DNA of 64,000 bases from Mariniphaga sp963747515 (lineage in GTDB: Bacteria > Bacteroidota > Bacteroidia > Bacteroidales > Prolixibacteraceae). Shown in pieces: positions 36,448 through 45,471 of the stretch. The translations under genes and the position numbers were made by a program. Under the pieces are notes generated by a model. The model saw only the letters and a list, made by a program, of their open reading frames with translations. It ran no database searches and was not told where the DNA came from. The first letter of the stretch is position 1. Each line of letters starts with the position of its first letter. The DNA lies in the NCBI GenBank assembly GCA_963747515.1, contig CAVVFN010000001.1, positions 370,924 through 434,923 of the forward strand, read 5' to 3'.

Positions 36448-37344
36448 TCATTCCTTCACCACATTATCATAAATAATCCTTGAAACATTGGCCAGCGTTG
36501 CATTAACCGAATTTTCATCTTCTACACCTTTTGATAGTAATACAATTACATATTTTCTTCCATCTGGTAAAAAAACAATTCCCGAATCATGAGAAATCTT
36601 ATCAATAGAACCGGTTTTGTTAGCCACTTTTACATCGGCAGGAAGTTTGGCCGGGATTTTTTCTCTTAGCTTTTGTTGCAATAATATTTGGATCATAGAA
36701 TCGCACGCCTGTTTATTTACAACCGTTCCTTTGGCAAGATGATCAAAAATAATCATGAGGTCATAAGCCGTTACGGTATTATTCATCCCAAGCTCATACG
36801 CTTTATTATCTTCCACGCCGCGCAACGGCTGTATATCTTTTGCACCCATGGAACGCATGGTTTTGGCTGCATTTTTGGCGTCAATCAGATCCACAATTAA
36901 GTTGGTGGAAAAATTACTGCTTTGCGTAATCATCCGGTATAATAAATTATAAATCGTTTCCTTTTCCCCGATCCGCCTGTACAAATCTCTTTCACTATCA
37001 TCTGTTGAATCCAAATGATAAACGCTTCCGTCCGCAATACTTTTAAAATCATTATGAATAAAAATAGAATCAGTAAGAGAAAATTTACCTTCTGCTGCCT
37101 GCTTAAATGTTTCGATCAAAAAGGCTGTTTTGATGGTGCTTGCCGCATGAAAATTTTCATGGGCATTCATAAAAAATTGCTCGCCGGTGGAAAGGTCTTC
37201 AAAAGCTACGGCAAACGTTCCGGTTGGTTGTTTGGCAAATTCAGCCATAATTTCTTTACGCATTTGGGTAGTATCTATCGGTTGAGTTGATTGATTCTTC
37301 GGCATTCCAAAAGATGTTATTAATAATGAAAATAATGCTATCAT
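36448..37344 (-). CDS. class A beta-lactamase-like serine hydrolase, exported
   Basis: 298 residues with an N-terminal hydrophobic export signal. Serine beta-lactamase fold: nucleophile motif STIK in FHAASTIKTAFLIETF (serine at about 68), second motif SSN in TQSSNFSTNLIVDL in place of SDN, and the KTG triad in VANKTGSIDKISHDSG. An omega-loop-like RGVEDNKAYE offers a glutamate for deacylation, but the usual Asn four residues later is missing. This is the beta-lactamase-related PF13354 group, in which some members hydrolyse penicillins and others have no known substrate. Resistance should not be assumed. Confidence 0.87.
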   Translation of the reverse strand: MIALFSLLITSFGMPKNQSTQPIDTTQMRKEIMAEFAKQPTGTFAVAFEDLSTGEQFFMNAHENFHAASTIKTAFLIETFKQAAEGKFSLTDSIFIHNDFKSIADGSVYHLDSTDDSERDLYRRIGEKETIYNLLYRMITQSSNFSTNLIVDLIDAKNAAKTMRSMGAKDIQPLRGVEDNKAYELGMNNTVTAYDLMIIFDHLAKGTVVNKQACDSMIQILLQQKLREKIPAKLPADVKVANKTGSIDKISHDSGIVFLPDGRKYVIVLLSKGVEDENSVNATLANVSRIIYDNVVKE

Positions 37345-37687
37345 AATTTTATTTGAATGTAGTAAACGAACATTTAATCTCTTTTTTTATTTTCTTTAAA
37401 CTGCCGTTTTAGTCAGTCAGCTAGCAGTCATCTTATTAGCAATGTCTTTTGCTGCTTTTGCAAGATAAGCAGACAAATCAATCCTTTACTTCTCTCAATC
37501 ATACCAAAATCTTCCGCCCGGCAATGAAATTTATTGAAGTGTCACAGAATTTTCATATTTTCAAGCGTGGAATTGCAAGTCTTGCGGTTATTTACCGCAG
37601 GATTCAAATTTAATCATTTCAAAAAAAATAGACCTGCTTCACCCCAAACTCCCTTAAACTTAAACTTTCACCTAAAAATCAATTAAC
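37345..37687. other. 343-bp divergent region upstream of the first susC
   Basis: Contains a repeat copy (37360-37394) close to the beta-lactamase start. A short minus-strand stretch (37420-37480) reads like a 20-residue protein end but has no start. No -7 box was recognised before susC. Confidence 0.45.
37360..37394 (+). repeat. 35-bp dispersed repeat, copy 14
   Basis: Left half TAGTAAACGAACATTT, right half TTTTTTTATTTTC. Lies 16 bp upstream of the beta-lactamase-like start. Confidence 0.7.
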
Positions 37688-40600
37688 ATGAGAAAAATAG
37701 TATTCCTCTTATGCAGTGCATTTTTCTGTAGTAGCCTGATAGCGCAATCCCCCAACACGGTTTCGGGGATAGTGACTTCAAAAGATGGCTCAGCGCTGCC
37801 TGCAAGTGTGATGATTAAAGGCACCACACGTGGCACCACCACAGACGCACAAGGTCATTATACACTGGCCAATGTTCCTGTCAATGCCGTTTTAATTTTT
37901 ACTTCTGTTAGCTTTCAAACTATTGAAACGTCGGTTAGCGGAAGAAGTACTATTAATGTTTCTTTGGATTATGACGCCCAATCTTTGGACGAAGTTATTG
38001 CCGTGGCTTATGGCACAGCCCGAAAAGGAACTTTCACCGGCTCAGCGGATGTTATCAACCAAAAAGAAATTAAAGATGTGCCATCTACTTCTTTTCAAAA
38101 TGCATTAATCGGGAAAGCGCCGGGCGTGCAAATTACTGAAGCATCCGGGCAGGCTGGAAGTGTTCCCAGCATTCGCATCCGGGGTATTGGTTCAATGAAT
38201 GCTTCTAATGAACCACTTTATGTGATTGATGGTGTTCCTGTAGTTTCAGGAAATGCGGGCCAGATGAGCGACTACACATATGCTACCAACAATGTGATGA
38301 ATACCTTAAATCCGAATGATATTGAATCAATCACTATTTTGAAAGACGCGGCCGCTTCTGCGTTGTACGGTTCCCGCGCAGCAAATGGTGTAGTGGTGAT
38401 CAATACCAAAAAAGGAAAAACAGGTAAGCCGAAAATTAATTTAAGTTCTTCTCTCGGATTTACCCCTTCGTGGGCCACTGACAATTATGAACCGGCAAAT
38501 GTGCAGGACCAGGTAGATATGTTGTACCAGGTTTTTTGGGATTATAATATCTCTGATGGAGAAACTGAGGAAGTAGCTAACAAGGATGCTTTGAGAAGAT
38601 TAAATGCAAAATTCAACAAACACGGCTATTATTTTGAAACAGCAGGAAACGGCCGATATGAAAAAGTAATGATCAAAGGAATGACAGACGGGATGGAAAA
38701 CCGGGAAGGAAAATATTTTGACTGGGAAAAAGCGTATTTCCGTACAGGCCAGTTTCAAAACCATGATTTGTCGGTAAGCGGCGGCGATCAAAACACAAAA
38801 TATTATTCCTCCCTTTCCTATACCAGGGATGAGAACAGGATAAAGGTGAATGATTTTGACCGGGTAACAGGACGGGTGACTTTATCTCAAAAAATAGGCA
38901 AGCTGTTTGATTTTGTTTCAAACGTAAACATTGCCAAGAGCAAACAATCGGGATATAACGACACAAGAAATTTAGGAGGAAATTATTTTTTACAAACCCG
39001 GAATTTATTGTGGCCTTTATATTGGCCAACCGATTATAAGACAGGCCTGCCCTGGACTTCGCGCTATGGCAGTTATGCTTATAACGGTTTATATTATGAT
39101 AACGAATGGGAAAATAATTCTCAAAATTTACGGCTTTCGGCCAATGAAAGTTTGACGTTACATCTTCTTCCCGGATTGGATATCAAATCGGTTTTTTCGT
39201 ATGACAATATCAATACTAAAGACCACATTTATTACAGTCCCAATCATTATAGTGGCTCCAATGATAAAGGAGTAGTAAATGAAATGAATACCATTAATAA
39301 CCGCCTCGTAAGTTCAACAACCATTAATTATTCAAAAGATTTTGGCAAACATCATTTTGATATTCTTGGCGGTTTTGAGTCAGAAAAAAATGTTGTAGAT
39401 TATACACGCGCAACCGGAAAAGATTTACCCTCCAGCGCCTTGCATACGGTTGCTACAGCCGGCCAGTTTGAAGCCAGCGGATATTCATGGGGCAACAATA
39501 TGCTCTCTTATCTTTCCAGGGTTGAATATAACTATAACCAAAAATATTATGGGTCAGCCTCCTTTCGCCGCGATGGTTCTTCCAAGTTAGGGCCGGATAC
39601 AAGATGGGGCAACTTTTGGTCCCTGGCCGGTGCATGGAGAATTAGTAATGAATCTTTTATGAGCTCCGTAAAAAAGATAAGCAACCTGAGATTGCGTGCT
39701 TCTTACGGTGTAAACGGGACACTTCCTATCAATAATTACGGATGGAGATCTTTGGTTATTTATGATGATAAATATATGGACCAGGCGGGAGGAAGCATTC
39801 AAACAATTGCCGATCCGAATCTTACATGGGAAACCAGCTATACCACCAATCTTGGTTTAGATTTTGGCTTGTTTGATCAAAGATTATATGGAACGGTAGA
39901 ATACTTTAACCGTGATTCAAAAAATCTGTTGCAGGATGTTCCAATTTCCACCGTCACCGGATTTTCTTCTACTTTGAAAAATGTTGGAGAAATTAATAAT
40001 CATGGGATAGAACTAAGCCTGGGAGGAGATATCATTCGTAATTCAAAATGGAGATGGAGCGCAAGCGCCAACGCTTCTTTTATAAAATCTTCGGTTACTA
40101 AATTATACAGCGATGAAGGAGAAACCAAAGGCCAGGATATTATCTGGTACGATCCAACCGGCGATGATGACAGGGCGCAATTCATTTATCGCGAAGGACA
40201 ATCTACACTTGCTTTTTATGGATACGAATGGGCTGGAGTTGATCCGGAAAACGGAAAGAACAGGTGGTATGTGAATGATCCCTCTGATAAAACTGCTGGT
40301 GATTTCGTGTTGAATGGAAGAGGCGCCACTTATGATTTTGATAATGCTAATTATACCATTTTGGGAAGCGCAGTTCCAAAAGTATTTGGTGGATTTTCTT
40401 CTGAAGCGCAGTATGCTAATTTTTCACTCAATGTCAGTTTTATCTATAAAATAGGAGGATATATTTATGATGGCGCTTATAAAGATGTGGCTGATGATGG
40501 CTATTATTGGGAAAGGATCAGGGCGAAAAGTGAATACGATAATATGTGGACAGAAACCAATAAAAATGGTTCGATTCCTCAATTAAGAGGAACGGATCTT

Positions 40601-40864
40601 ACCGATCCGATTCAATACAGCAGCCGGCAAATGACCGATGCCTCCTTCCTGAGATTGAAAACCATCACTATTGCTTATAATCTTCCGGCCAGTCTTATTA
40701 ATAAAGCGGGTATAACCAATATAAGATTGCATGCTACTGCATCCAACCTGCTCACTTTTTCAAAATATAAAGAGGCCGATCCGGAGGTGAATAATTATGG
40801 AACCAGGGGCTGGGAAACACCTTACGGTAAAACATTCACTTTTGGAATAGACGTAAGCTTTTAA
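37688..40864 (+). CDS. SusC/RagA-type TonB-linked outer membrane transporter
   Basis: 1058 residues. Signal peptide (SAFFCSSLIAQ), then a carboxypeptidase-regulatory-like domain (TVSGIVTSKDGSALPASVMIKGT) at about 20-105. Next comes the plug: VIAVAYGTARKGTFTGSADVI, RIRGIGSMNASNEPLYVIDGVP and TILKDAAASALYGSRAANGVVVINTKKG. A 22-strand barrel follows, ending in the family's terminal strand TFTFGIDVSF. It imports a glycan or similar ligand with TonB energy, capped by the SusD lipoprotein encoded 36 bp downstream. No sigma/anti-sigma pair or glycosidase lies beside it, so the ligand is unknown. Confidence 0.96.
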   Translation: MRKIVFLLCSAFFCSSLIAQSPNTVSGIVTSKDGSALPASVMIKGTTRGTTTDAQGHYTLANVPVNAVLIFTSVSFQTIETSVSGRSTINVSLDYDAQSLDEVIAVAYGTARKGTFTGSADVINQKEIKDVPSTSFQNALIGKAPGVQITEASGQAGSVPSIRIRGIGSMNASNEPLYVIDGVPVVSGNAGQMSDYTYATNNVMNTLNPNDIESITILKDAAASALYGSRAANGVVVINTKKGKTGKPKINLSSSLGFTPSWATDNYEPANVQDQVDMLYQVFWDYNISDGETEEVANKDALRRLNAKFNKHGYYFETAGNGRYEKVMIKGMTDGMENREGKYFDWEKAYFRTGQFQNHDLSVSGGDQNTKYYSSLSYTRDENRIKVNDFDRVTGRVTLSQKIGKLFDFVSNVNIAKSKQSGYNDTRNLGGNYFLQTRNLLWPLYWPTDYKTGLPWTSRYGSYAYNGLYYDNEWENNSQNLRLSANESLTLHLLPGLDIKSVFSYDNINTKDHIYYSPNHYSGSNDKGVVNEMNTINNRLVSSTTINYSKDFGKHHFDILGGFESEKNVVDYTRATGKDLPSSALHTVATAGQFEASGYSWGNNMLSYLSRVEYNYNQKYYGSASFRRDGSSKLGPDTRWGNFWSLAGAWRISNESFMSSVKKISNLRLRASYGVNGTLPINNYGWRSLVIYDDKYMDQAGGSIQTIADPNLTWETSYTTNLGLDFGLFDQRLYGTVEYFNRDSKNLLQDVPISTVTGFSSTLKNVGEINNHGIELSLGGDIIRNSKWRWSASANASFIKSSVTKLYSDEGETKGQDIIWYDPTGDDDRAQFIYREGQSTLAFYGYEWAGVDPENGKNRWYVNDPSDKTAGDFVLNGRGATYDFDNANYTILGSAVPKVFGGFSSEAQYANFSLNVSFIYKIGGYIYDGAYKDVADDGYYWERIRAKSEYDNMWTETNKNGSIPQLRGTDLTDPIQYSSRQMTDASFLRLKTITIAYNLPASLINKAGITNIRLHATASNLLTFSKYKEADPEVNNYGTRGWETPYGKTFTFGIDVSF

Positions 40865-40900
40865 AAGAAATCCATTTAAAAGAAATTAAAATATAAGGTT

Positions 40901-42360
40901 ATGAAAAAAATAAAAATATTAATAGGCGCCTTTTTAATCATTGCGATGACAGGCTGCTCCAAAGATTACCTGGATGTGACACCAACCAATGCAGGTGATG
41001 CCAACGAATCAATACAAACCGCTTCCGATGCTAACAGAATGATTATCGGTTTGATGAGCAATATGATTAGTTCTGATTATTACGGCAGAAACTTTATCAT
41101 GTATGGAGATGCAAAAGGTGGCGATCTGACAATCTATTCACAAGGACGCGGATTGGATGGCCTTTACACTTTTAATCATTCTCCATCGACAGGGTCTTAT
41201 TCTGGTTTTTGGGAACAGATTTATCATTCCATTTTGCAGGCAAACAATATCATTGCAGGAATTGAGAAACTAAAAGCTGCCGGAAGCTCCGAGAATTTTG
41301 ACAGCTATCTCGGGCAGGCGCTTACTGCACGTGCGTTGATGTATTTTGACCTGGTTCGGTTATATGGTAAACCTTATTCACAAGACAAAACATCTTATGG
41401 AGTTCCTAATATCACAGCTCCGATTAAGTCAAATGCACACCCATTGCGCGCTTCAGTTGAAGAGAATTACAATCAAATAATGAAAGACCTCACAGATGCT
41501 GCGCCCCTTACTTCCAAAATCCAAAACCAATGGGTTTTTGAATTATTACGCCAACATGGCTTTGCAGGCAAAAGTGAATTTATACATGGAAAAATACCCG
41601 GAAGCTTTGACAGCAGCCGAAACTGTGATCAACGATGGCGTTTATAAATTGTACAGCAATGACGATTGGGTGGGTTCATGGAAAACGCAATTTGGCAGCG
41701 AATCGATTTTTGAATTAGGAATGTATCCTACAAATGACCTTGGTACGGCCAGCCTTGGATTTTATCTCAGGAGAAAATCTCACGGGTCAACGAGCGCCGC
41801 TGGCTGGTTTATGGCAAGTGATTATTTTTTGGAAAGGCTCGGGCAAGATCCTAATGATGTAAGATGGGGTGTGATGAGTTATGACGAAAGCGGCGCGGAT
41901 CATCTTGGCGCAAGCTATAAATATAGCGGCTCTGTAGATTTGGAGGGAGATGGAAAAGGAACCTCTTCGGCGGTGAATATCAAAGTAATCCGTCTTTCAG
42001 AGGTTTACCTGATTGCGGCTGAAGCTGCATTTCATTCAGATAAAGATAAAGCTGCTGACTATCTGAATGCGATTCGCAAAAGATCGCCGGATCTGGCGCC
42101 TGCTACAGGATGCGTCAACTATTTCCATTGATATGATTCTTGACGAAAGAAGCAAAGAATTGTTTACCGAAGGCGACCGGTTTTTTGATATGATGAGATT
42201 AAACCAATCAATCACGTTTAATGATGATTTTGGAGGCATTGCCGTTAGCCAAAGGCCAAAAACCATCGACCGCACATTTTATAAAACCGTATTACCTATT
42301 TCACAAAGTGAAATTAATGCGAATCCTGAATTGAAGGCACAGCAAAATGAGGGTTACTGA
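40901..42360 (+). pseudogene. SusD/RagB family lipoprotein, twice frameshifted
   Basis: Nutrient-binding partner of the upstream SusC. Lipoprotein signal with MTGCSKDYLDVTP (cysteine at about 20). The first frame runs to about 41510 (DLTDAAPLTSKIQN). The second covers NGFLNYYANMALQAKVNLYMEKYPEALTAAE to RKRSPDLAPATG (to about 42110). The third holds SIDMILDERSKELFTEGDRFFDMMRLNQ and the standard end NPELKAQQNEGY. Two single-base indels restore about 485 residues with all TPR-like helices. It is followed by a terminator. Confidence 0.88.
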
Positions 42361-42386
42361 TTAATTGCGCTTATCGTATTAAAAAA

Positions 42387-42422
42387 AACCTTCCGGTTCT
42401 TTAAAAACCCGGGAGGTTTTTT
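42387..42422 (+). terminator. intrinsic terminator of the first susCD pair
   Basis: Arms AACCTTCCGG and CCGGGAGGTT (one T-G pair) around an A-rich loop, with a T-run of six starting inside the right arm. 26 bp after the susD stop. Confidence 0.85.
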
Positions 42423-42452
42423 AATCAATCCGGCTAAATATTTTTAGAAAAA

Positions 42453-42487
42453 CAGTAAACCAACAAAGAAGGATGATTTTTATTTTA
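42453..42487 (+). repeat. 35-bp dispersed repeat, copy 15
   Basis: Left half CAGTAAACCAACAAAG, right half GATTTTTATTTTA. Between the terminator and the convergent proline dehydrogenase end. Confidence 0.85.
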
Positions 42488-42521
42488 GATTAGATGATTT
42501 CATTTCAGTGCATCTTTTTGT

Positions 42522-43742
42522 TTAATGATCACCAGGCAAACTTCTTCTTTTCAATTCCTTTTTAATAAGGCCCAATTCTCTTCCGGTTTGCCCACTTACG
42601 GCAGAATTTTCCTGGGCGCGGCGCATGAGATAAGGAATTACATCTTTTATCGGCCCAAACGGAACATATTTACTTACATTACAACCTGCATCAGCAAGGT
42701 TAAATGTGATGTTATCGCTCATTCCATACAATTGAGAAAAATGAATTCGCTCGTCATTTAAAGGCAATCCGAATTTCTCAATCAATTGCGTGGCCCATAA
42801 ATTGCTAAATTCATTATGAGAACCGATAACAACATGCATATTGTTTTCCGGATTTATACAAAATTCAACTGCTGCATTAAATTCATCATCAGTCGCTTTT
42901 TTCGTTTCATTTATCGGGGAACGATAATTCATTTCTTCGGCGCGGTCGCGTTCTTTTTCCATATATGCGCCACGAACCAATTTCATCGCCGGAATAAAAT
43001 TATCTTCTTTTGCAAAGCGGCAAAAATCTTTTATATACTGCAACCTGTCGTGACGATAAAGTTGGGCTGTATTATAGATTACGGGTTTATCAATATTATA
43101 TTTACGCATCATTTGAGTAGCAATGGCATCTTCTGAATTTTGGATCCAACTTTCTTCAGCATCTATTAAAATTCCTACATTGGTTTGAATTGCCACTTCG
43201 CAAATCCTGTTTAACCTGCTGATAACCCGCTCCCACTCTGCCTTTTCGCTACCTGTTAATTTATCCAATGGAATTTCTCCCCGAACAATATCGCTATAAA
43301 CCGCAATGCTATCAACCTTTTCTAACAACCCAAATCTTGATAAGCCGGTAAGTTTAATGCTCATATAAGGAATGTTGGGTTGAGTAGCTGCATATCTTAT
43401 AACCCTTATAAACTCTTCGGTGGCATGATCAAAACTTTCCTCTCCATCTTTGCCTTCCACTCCGTAATCCAAAATTACTTTTACGTTGAAACGGGCCAGA
43501 TTTTCTACGACTAAAGAAGTTTTTTCAAGCGTTTCTCCACCTACAAACTGGCTAAAAATAGTTCGCCTTATTATTCCCTTTACGGGTAATCCCATTTTTA
43601 AAGTAATGGGCGTAAGCCAGAGCCCTAACTTTACAAGCCAGGGTTTTGTCATTGATTCAAAAATAAATTTTGCATTTTTCAGTTGCTTATCCGTTTTGGA
43701 AGCAAAAGCTGTTTTTGTATCTTCAAATGATATATGTGGCAT
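42522..43742 (-). CDS. proline dehydrogenase (single-domain PRODH)
   Basis: 406 residues. A flavoenzyme oxidising L-proline to pyrroline-5-carboxylate with electrons passed to quinone. The (beta/alpha)8 barrel motifs are present: VILDYGVEGKDGEE, YMSIKLTGLSRFGLLEK, GILIDAEESWIQ, FIPAMKLVRGAYMEKERDRA, and the C-terminal PYLMRRAQENSAVSGQ with the substrate-binding arginine pair. There is no fused P5C dehydrogenase domain, so it is the stand-alone form found in eukaryotes and many Bacteroidota. A TAnnTTTG promoter box lies upstream. It diverges from the thioesterase gene. Confidence 0.95.
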   Translation of the reverse strand: MPHISFEDTKTAFASKTDKQLKNAKFIFESMTKPWLVKLGLWLTPITLKMGLPVKGIIRRTIFSQFVGGETLEKTSLVVENLARFNVKVILDYGVEGKDGEESFDHATEEFIRVIRYAATQPNIPYMSIKLTGLSRFGLLEKVDSIAVYSDIVRGEIPLDKLTGSEKAEWERVISRLNRICEVAIQTNVGILIDAEESWIQNSEDAIATQMMRKYNIDKPVIYNTAQLYRHDRLQYIKDFCRFAKEDNFIPAMKLVRGAYMEKERDRAEEMNYRSPINETKKATDDEFNAAVEFCINPENNMHVVIGSHNEFSNLWATQLIEKFGLPLNDERIHFSQLYGMSDNITFNLADAGCNVSKYVPFGPIKDVIPYLMRRAQENSAVSGQTGRELGLIKKELKRRSLPGDH

Positions 43743-43790
43743 AAACTAAAATCAAAATCCCGTTTCATAAAACGAATCTCCAAATCTAAT

Positions 43791-43798
43791 CAATGAGC
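43791..43798 (-). promoter_or_regulatory. -7 box of proline dehydrogenase
   Basis: TAGATTTG on the minus strand, 48 bases before the ATG. Confidence 0.4.
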
Positions 43799-43891
43799 AA
43801 ATATGAAATGTGAAATTATGAAAATGCCAGGCATAATTTTTCATTGACACTGGTTCGCATATGGTAGATTTTCAAAATTTCACATTAGAAC

Positions 43892-43899
43892 TATATTTG
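43892..43899 (+). promoter_or_regulatory. -7 box of the acyl-CoA thioesterase
   Basis: TATATTTG, 16 bases before the ATG at 43916. Confidence 0.5.
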
Positions 43900-43915
43900 A
43901 CAAAATTTTTCCGTA

Positions 43916-44446
43916 ATGAATGTAAAAAAACCATCTGAAAGCCTGATCGTGATGACAGAACTCGTGTTGCCAAATGATACCAATTTATTTGAAAATTTAA
44001 TGGGTGGCAGGCTCATGTATTGGATGGATATTGCTGCGGCGCTTTCCGGCAGCAAACATTGTGGGGCTCCCGTGGTTACTGCTTCTGTTGATAATATTTC
44101 ATTTACAAATCCGATTAAATTGGGAAATGTGGTTCATATCCAGGCAAAAGTTACCAGGGTTTTTAATACCAGTATGGAAATATACCTAAAGGTTTGGGGC
44201 GAAGACATTATGCAGCAATATAAATATGACAGCAATGAGGCTTATTACACCTTTGTTGCGTTGGACCCACACGGCAAACCACGTTCTGTTCCAAAAATAG
44301 AACCTGAAACTGACCACGAAAAAATGCTTTTTGAAGGCGCGTTACGCCGCCGGCAATTGCGATTGATTCTCGGGGGAAAAATGAAGCCTGGTGACGCTTC
44401 TGAGCTGAAAGCTTTGTTTATAAATGTAAGGGAAGAAGAGAATTAG
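43916..44446 (+). CDS. acyl-CoA thioesterase, hotdog fold (YciA/BFIT-like)
   Basis: 176 residues. Hydrolyses acyl-CoA to fatty acid and CoA in the cytoplasm. The hotdog domain shows the typical start TELVLPNDTNLFENLMGGRLMYWMDIAAALSGSKHCG, in which the Asn/Asp at the head of the long helix forms the active site. The central strands TASVDNISFTNPIKLGNVVHIQAKVTRV follow, then EAYYTFVALDPHGKPRSVP. A charged C-terminal helix of 40 residues follows the domain. It probably forms hexamers, like its relatives. It converges with the acyltransferase gene, and a repeat copy fills the gap. Confidence 0.93.
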   Translation: MNVKKPSESLIVMTELVLPNDTNLFENLMGGRLMYWMDIAAALSGSKHCGAPVVTASVDNISFTNPIKLGNVVHIQAKVTRVFNTSMEIYLKVWGEDIMQQYKYDSNEAYYTFVALDPHGKPRSVPKIEPETDHEKMLFEGALRRRQLRLILGGKMKPGDASELKALFINVREEEN

Positions 44447-44460
44447 TTGATTGATTTTAT

Positions 44461-44495
44461 CAAAATAAAAATTGCAGAAATTTATTAGTTTACTG
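44461..44495 (-). repeat. 35-bp dispersed repeat, copy 16
   Basis: Minus-strand reading: CAGTAAACTAATAAAT and AATTTTTATTTTG. Starts 14 bp after the thioesterase stop, in a 72-bp convergent gap. Confidence 0.88.
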
Positions 44496-44518
44496 CAAAA
44501 TCAATCTTTCATCTGGTT

Positions 44519-45268
44519 TTAATAATCCTTTTTCAACCACATAAACTTTTTGCTTTGTTCAATTGAATCCATAATCCTTTCTAATATTTCTTCAACGCTT
44601 TCTTCGTAAGAAAATTCCAGGGGTTCCTTAAATCTGACAGAAAGAATAGTTCCTTTTTTCTTGAACTTTAATCCTTTTTTATTAAATGCCCGCCAGAAGC
44701 CATTTATCACTACGGGAATCACAACGGGCTTATGATGCTTTATGATAAATGCTGTCCCTTTTCGTCCCGGAGCAAAAGGTTTGGTGGTTCCCTGTGGAAA
44801 TGTAATTACCCAGTTATTATCAAGGGCATTTGAGATTTTTCGCGTATCCCCCGGATCCAAACCCCGCCTTACTTCCTGGCCGTCTTTTTTCCAGGTACGC
44901 TTTACTGTGATAGCTCCACCCCATCTGAAAAACCGGCTGACCCAGGTGCTGCGCATAGTTTCTGCCGCCGCTACAAAATATACTCTTGTAAACGGATTCA
45001 ACAGATAAAAAGGAATACCCAATCTATTTTGCTTTCGCCATTTGACTGCGCAAAAAATATGAATCAGGGTAATAACGTCAGCAAAATATGTTTGATGATT
45101 GCTTACAAACAATACATTTTTTTTGGGAAGATTTTTGAGATGTTCTGTTCCGGTTATTTTTAATTTGTTGACAATGGCAATTCCCGGATAGCTAAAAACG
45201 CCTATAATAAAATAAACAACAGATTTAAAAAGATGTGTTTTTTGGAGGCTTTTTAACCAACGCTTCAT
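44519..45268 (-). CDS. 1-acyl-glycerol-3-phosphate acyltransferase-like (PlsC family)
   Basis: 249 residues. Inner-membrane enzyme adding an acyl chain to lysophosphatidic acid or a related lipid. One hydrophobic segment near the start (VVYFIIGVFSYPGIAIV). The catalytic motif is NHQTYFAD, in which five residues separate His and Asp instead of the usual four. Block II-IV are present as FVAAAETMRSTWVSRFFRWGGAITVKR, NNWVITFPQGTTKPFAPGRKGTAFI and KPVVIPVVINGF. The other blocks are canonical, so the family call is firm. The acceptor lipid is uncertain. Confidence 0.9.
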   Translation of the reverse strand: MKRWLKSLQKTHLFKSVVYFIIGVFSYPGIAIVNKLKITGTEHLKNLPKKNVLFVSNHQTYFADVITLIHIFCAVKWRKQNRLGIPFYLLNPFTRVYFVAAAETMRSTWVSRFFRWGGAITVKRTWKKDGQEVRRGLDPGDTRKISNALDNNWVITFPQGTTKPFAPGRKGTAFIIKHHKPVVIPVVINGFWRAFNKKGLKFKKKGTILSVRFKEPLEFSYEESVEEILERIMDSIEQSKKFMWLKKDY

Positions 45269-45471
45269 TCAATTTTATTTAATATCCAATTGCTTGCAAT
45301 TTAAGGATTAGGTTTTAAAATTAAGTGGAATTAATTAGCGCGAATTTTATTATTCGCCTCAATGAATAATGGAGAATTCTTGAGCAACATTCAAATTAAT
45401 AAAGAGAAAAAGAGAAAAGTATCGTAAACCCAAAAAACCGACTCAACAATAACTACCAAAGCCACATCATC

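Noticed and set aside
36448..37344. A clinically relevant resistance beta-lactamase
   Set aside because: The SDN and omega-loop motifs depart from those of characterised class A enzymes, so only the fold family is claimed.
37420..37490. Minus-strand peptide resembling a small protein end (YLAKAAKDIANKM)
   Set aside because: No start codon in frame, and a stop shortly upstream. Too short to support.
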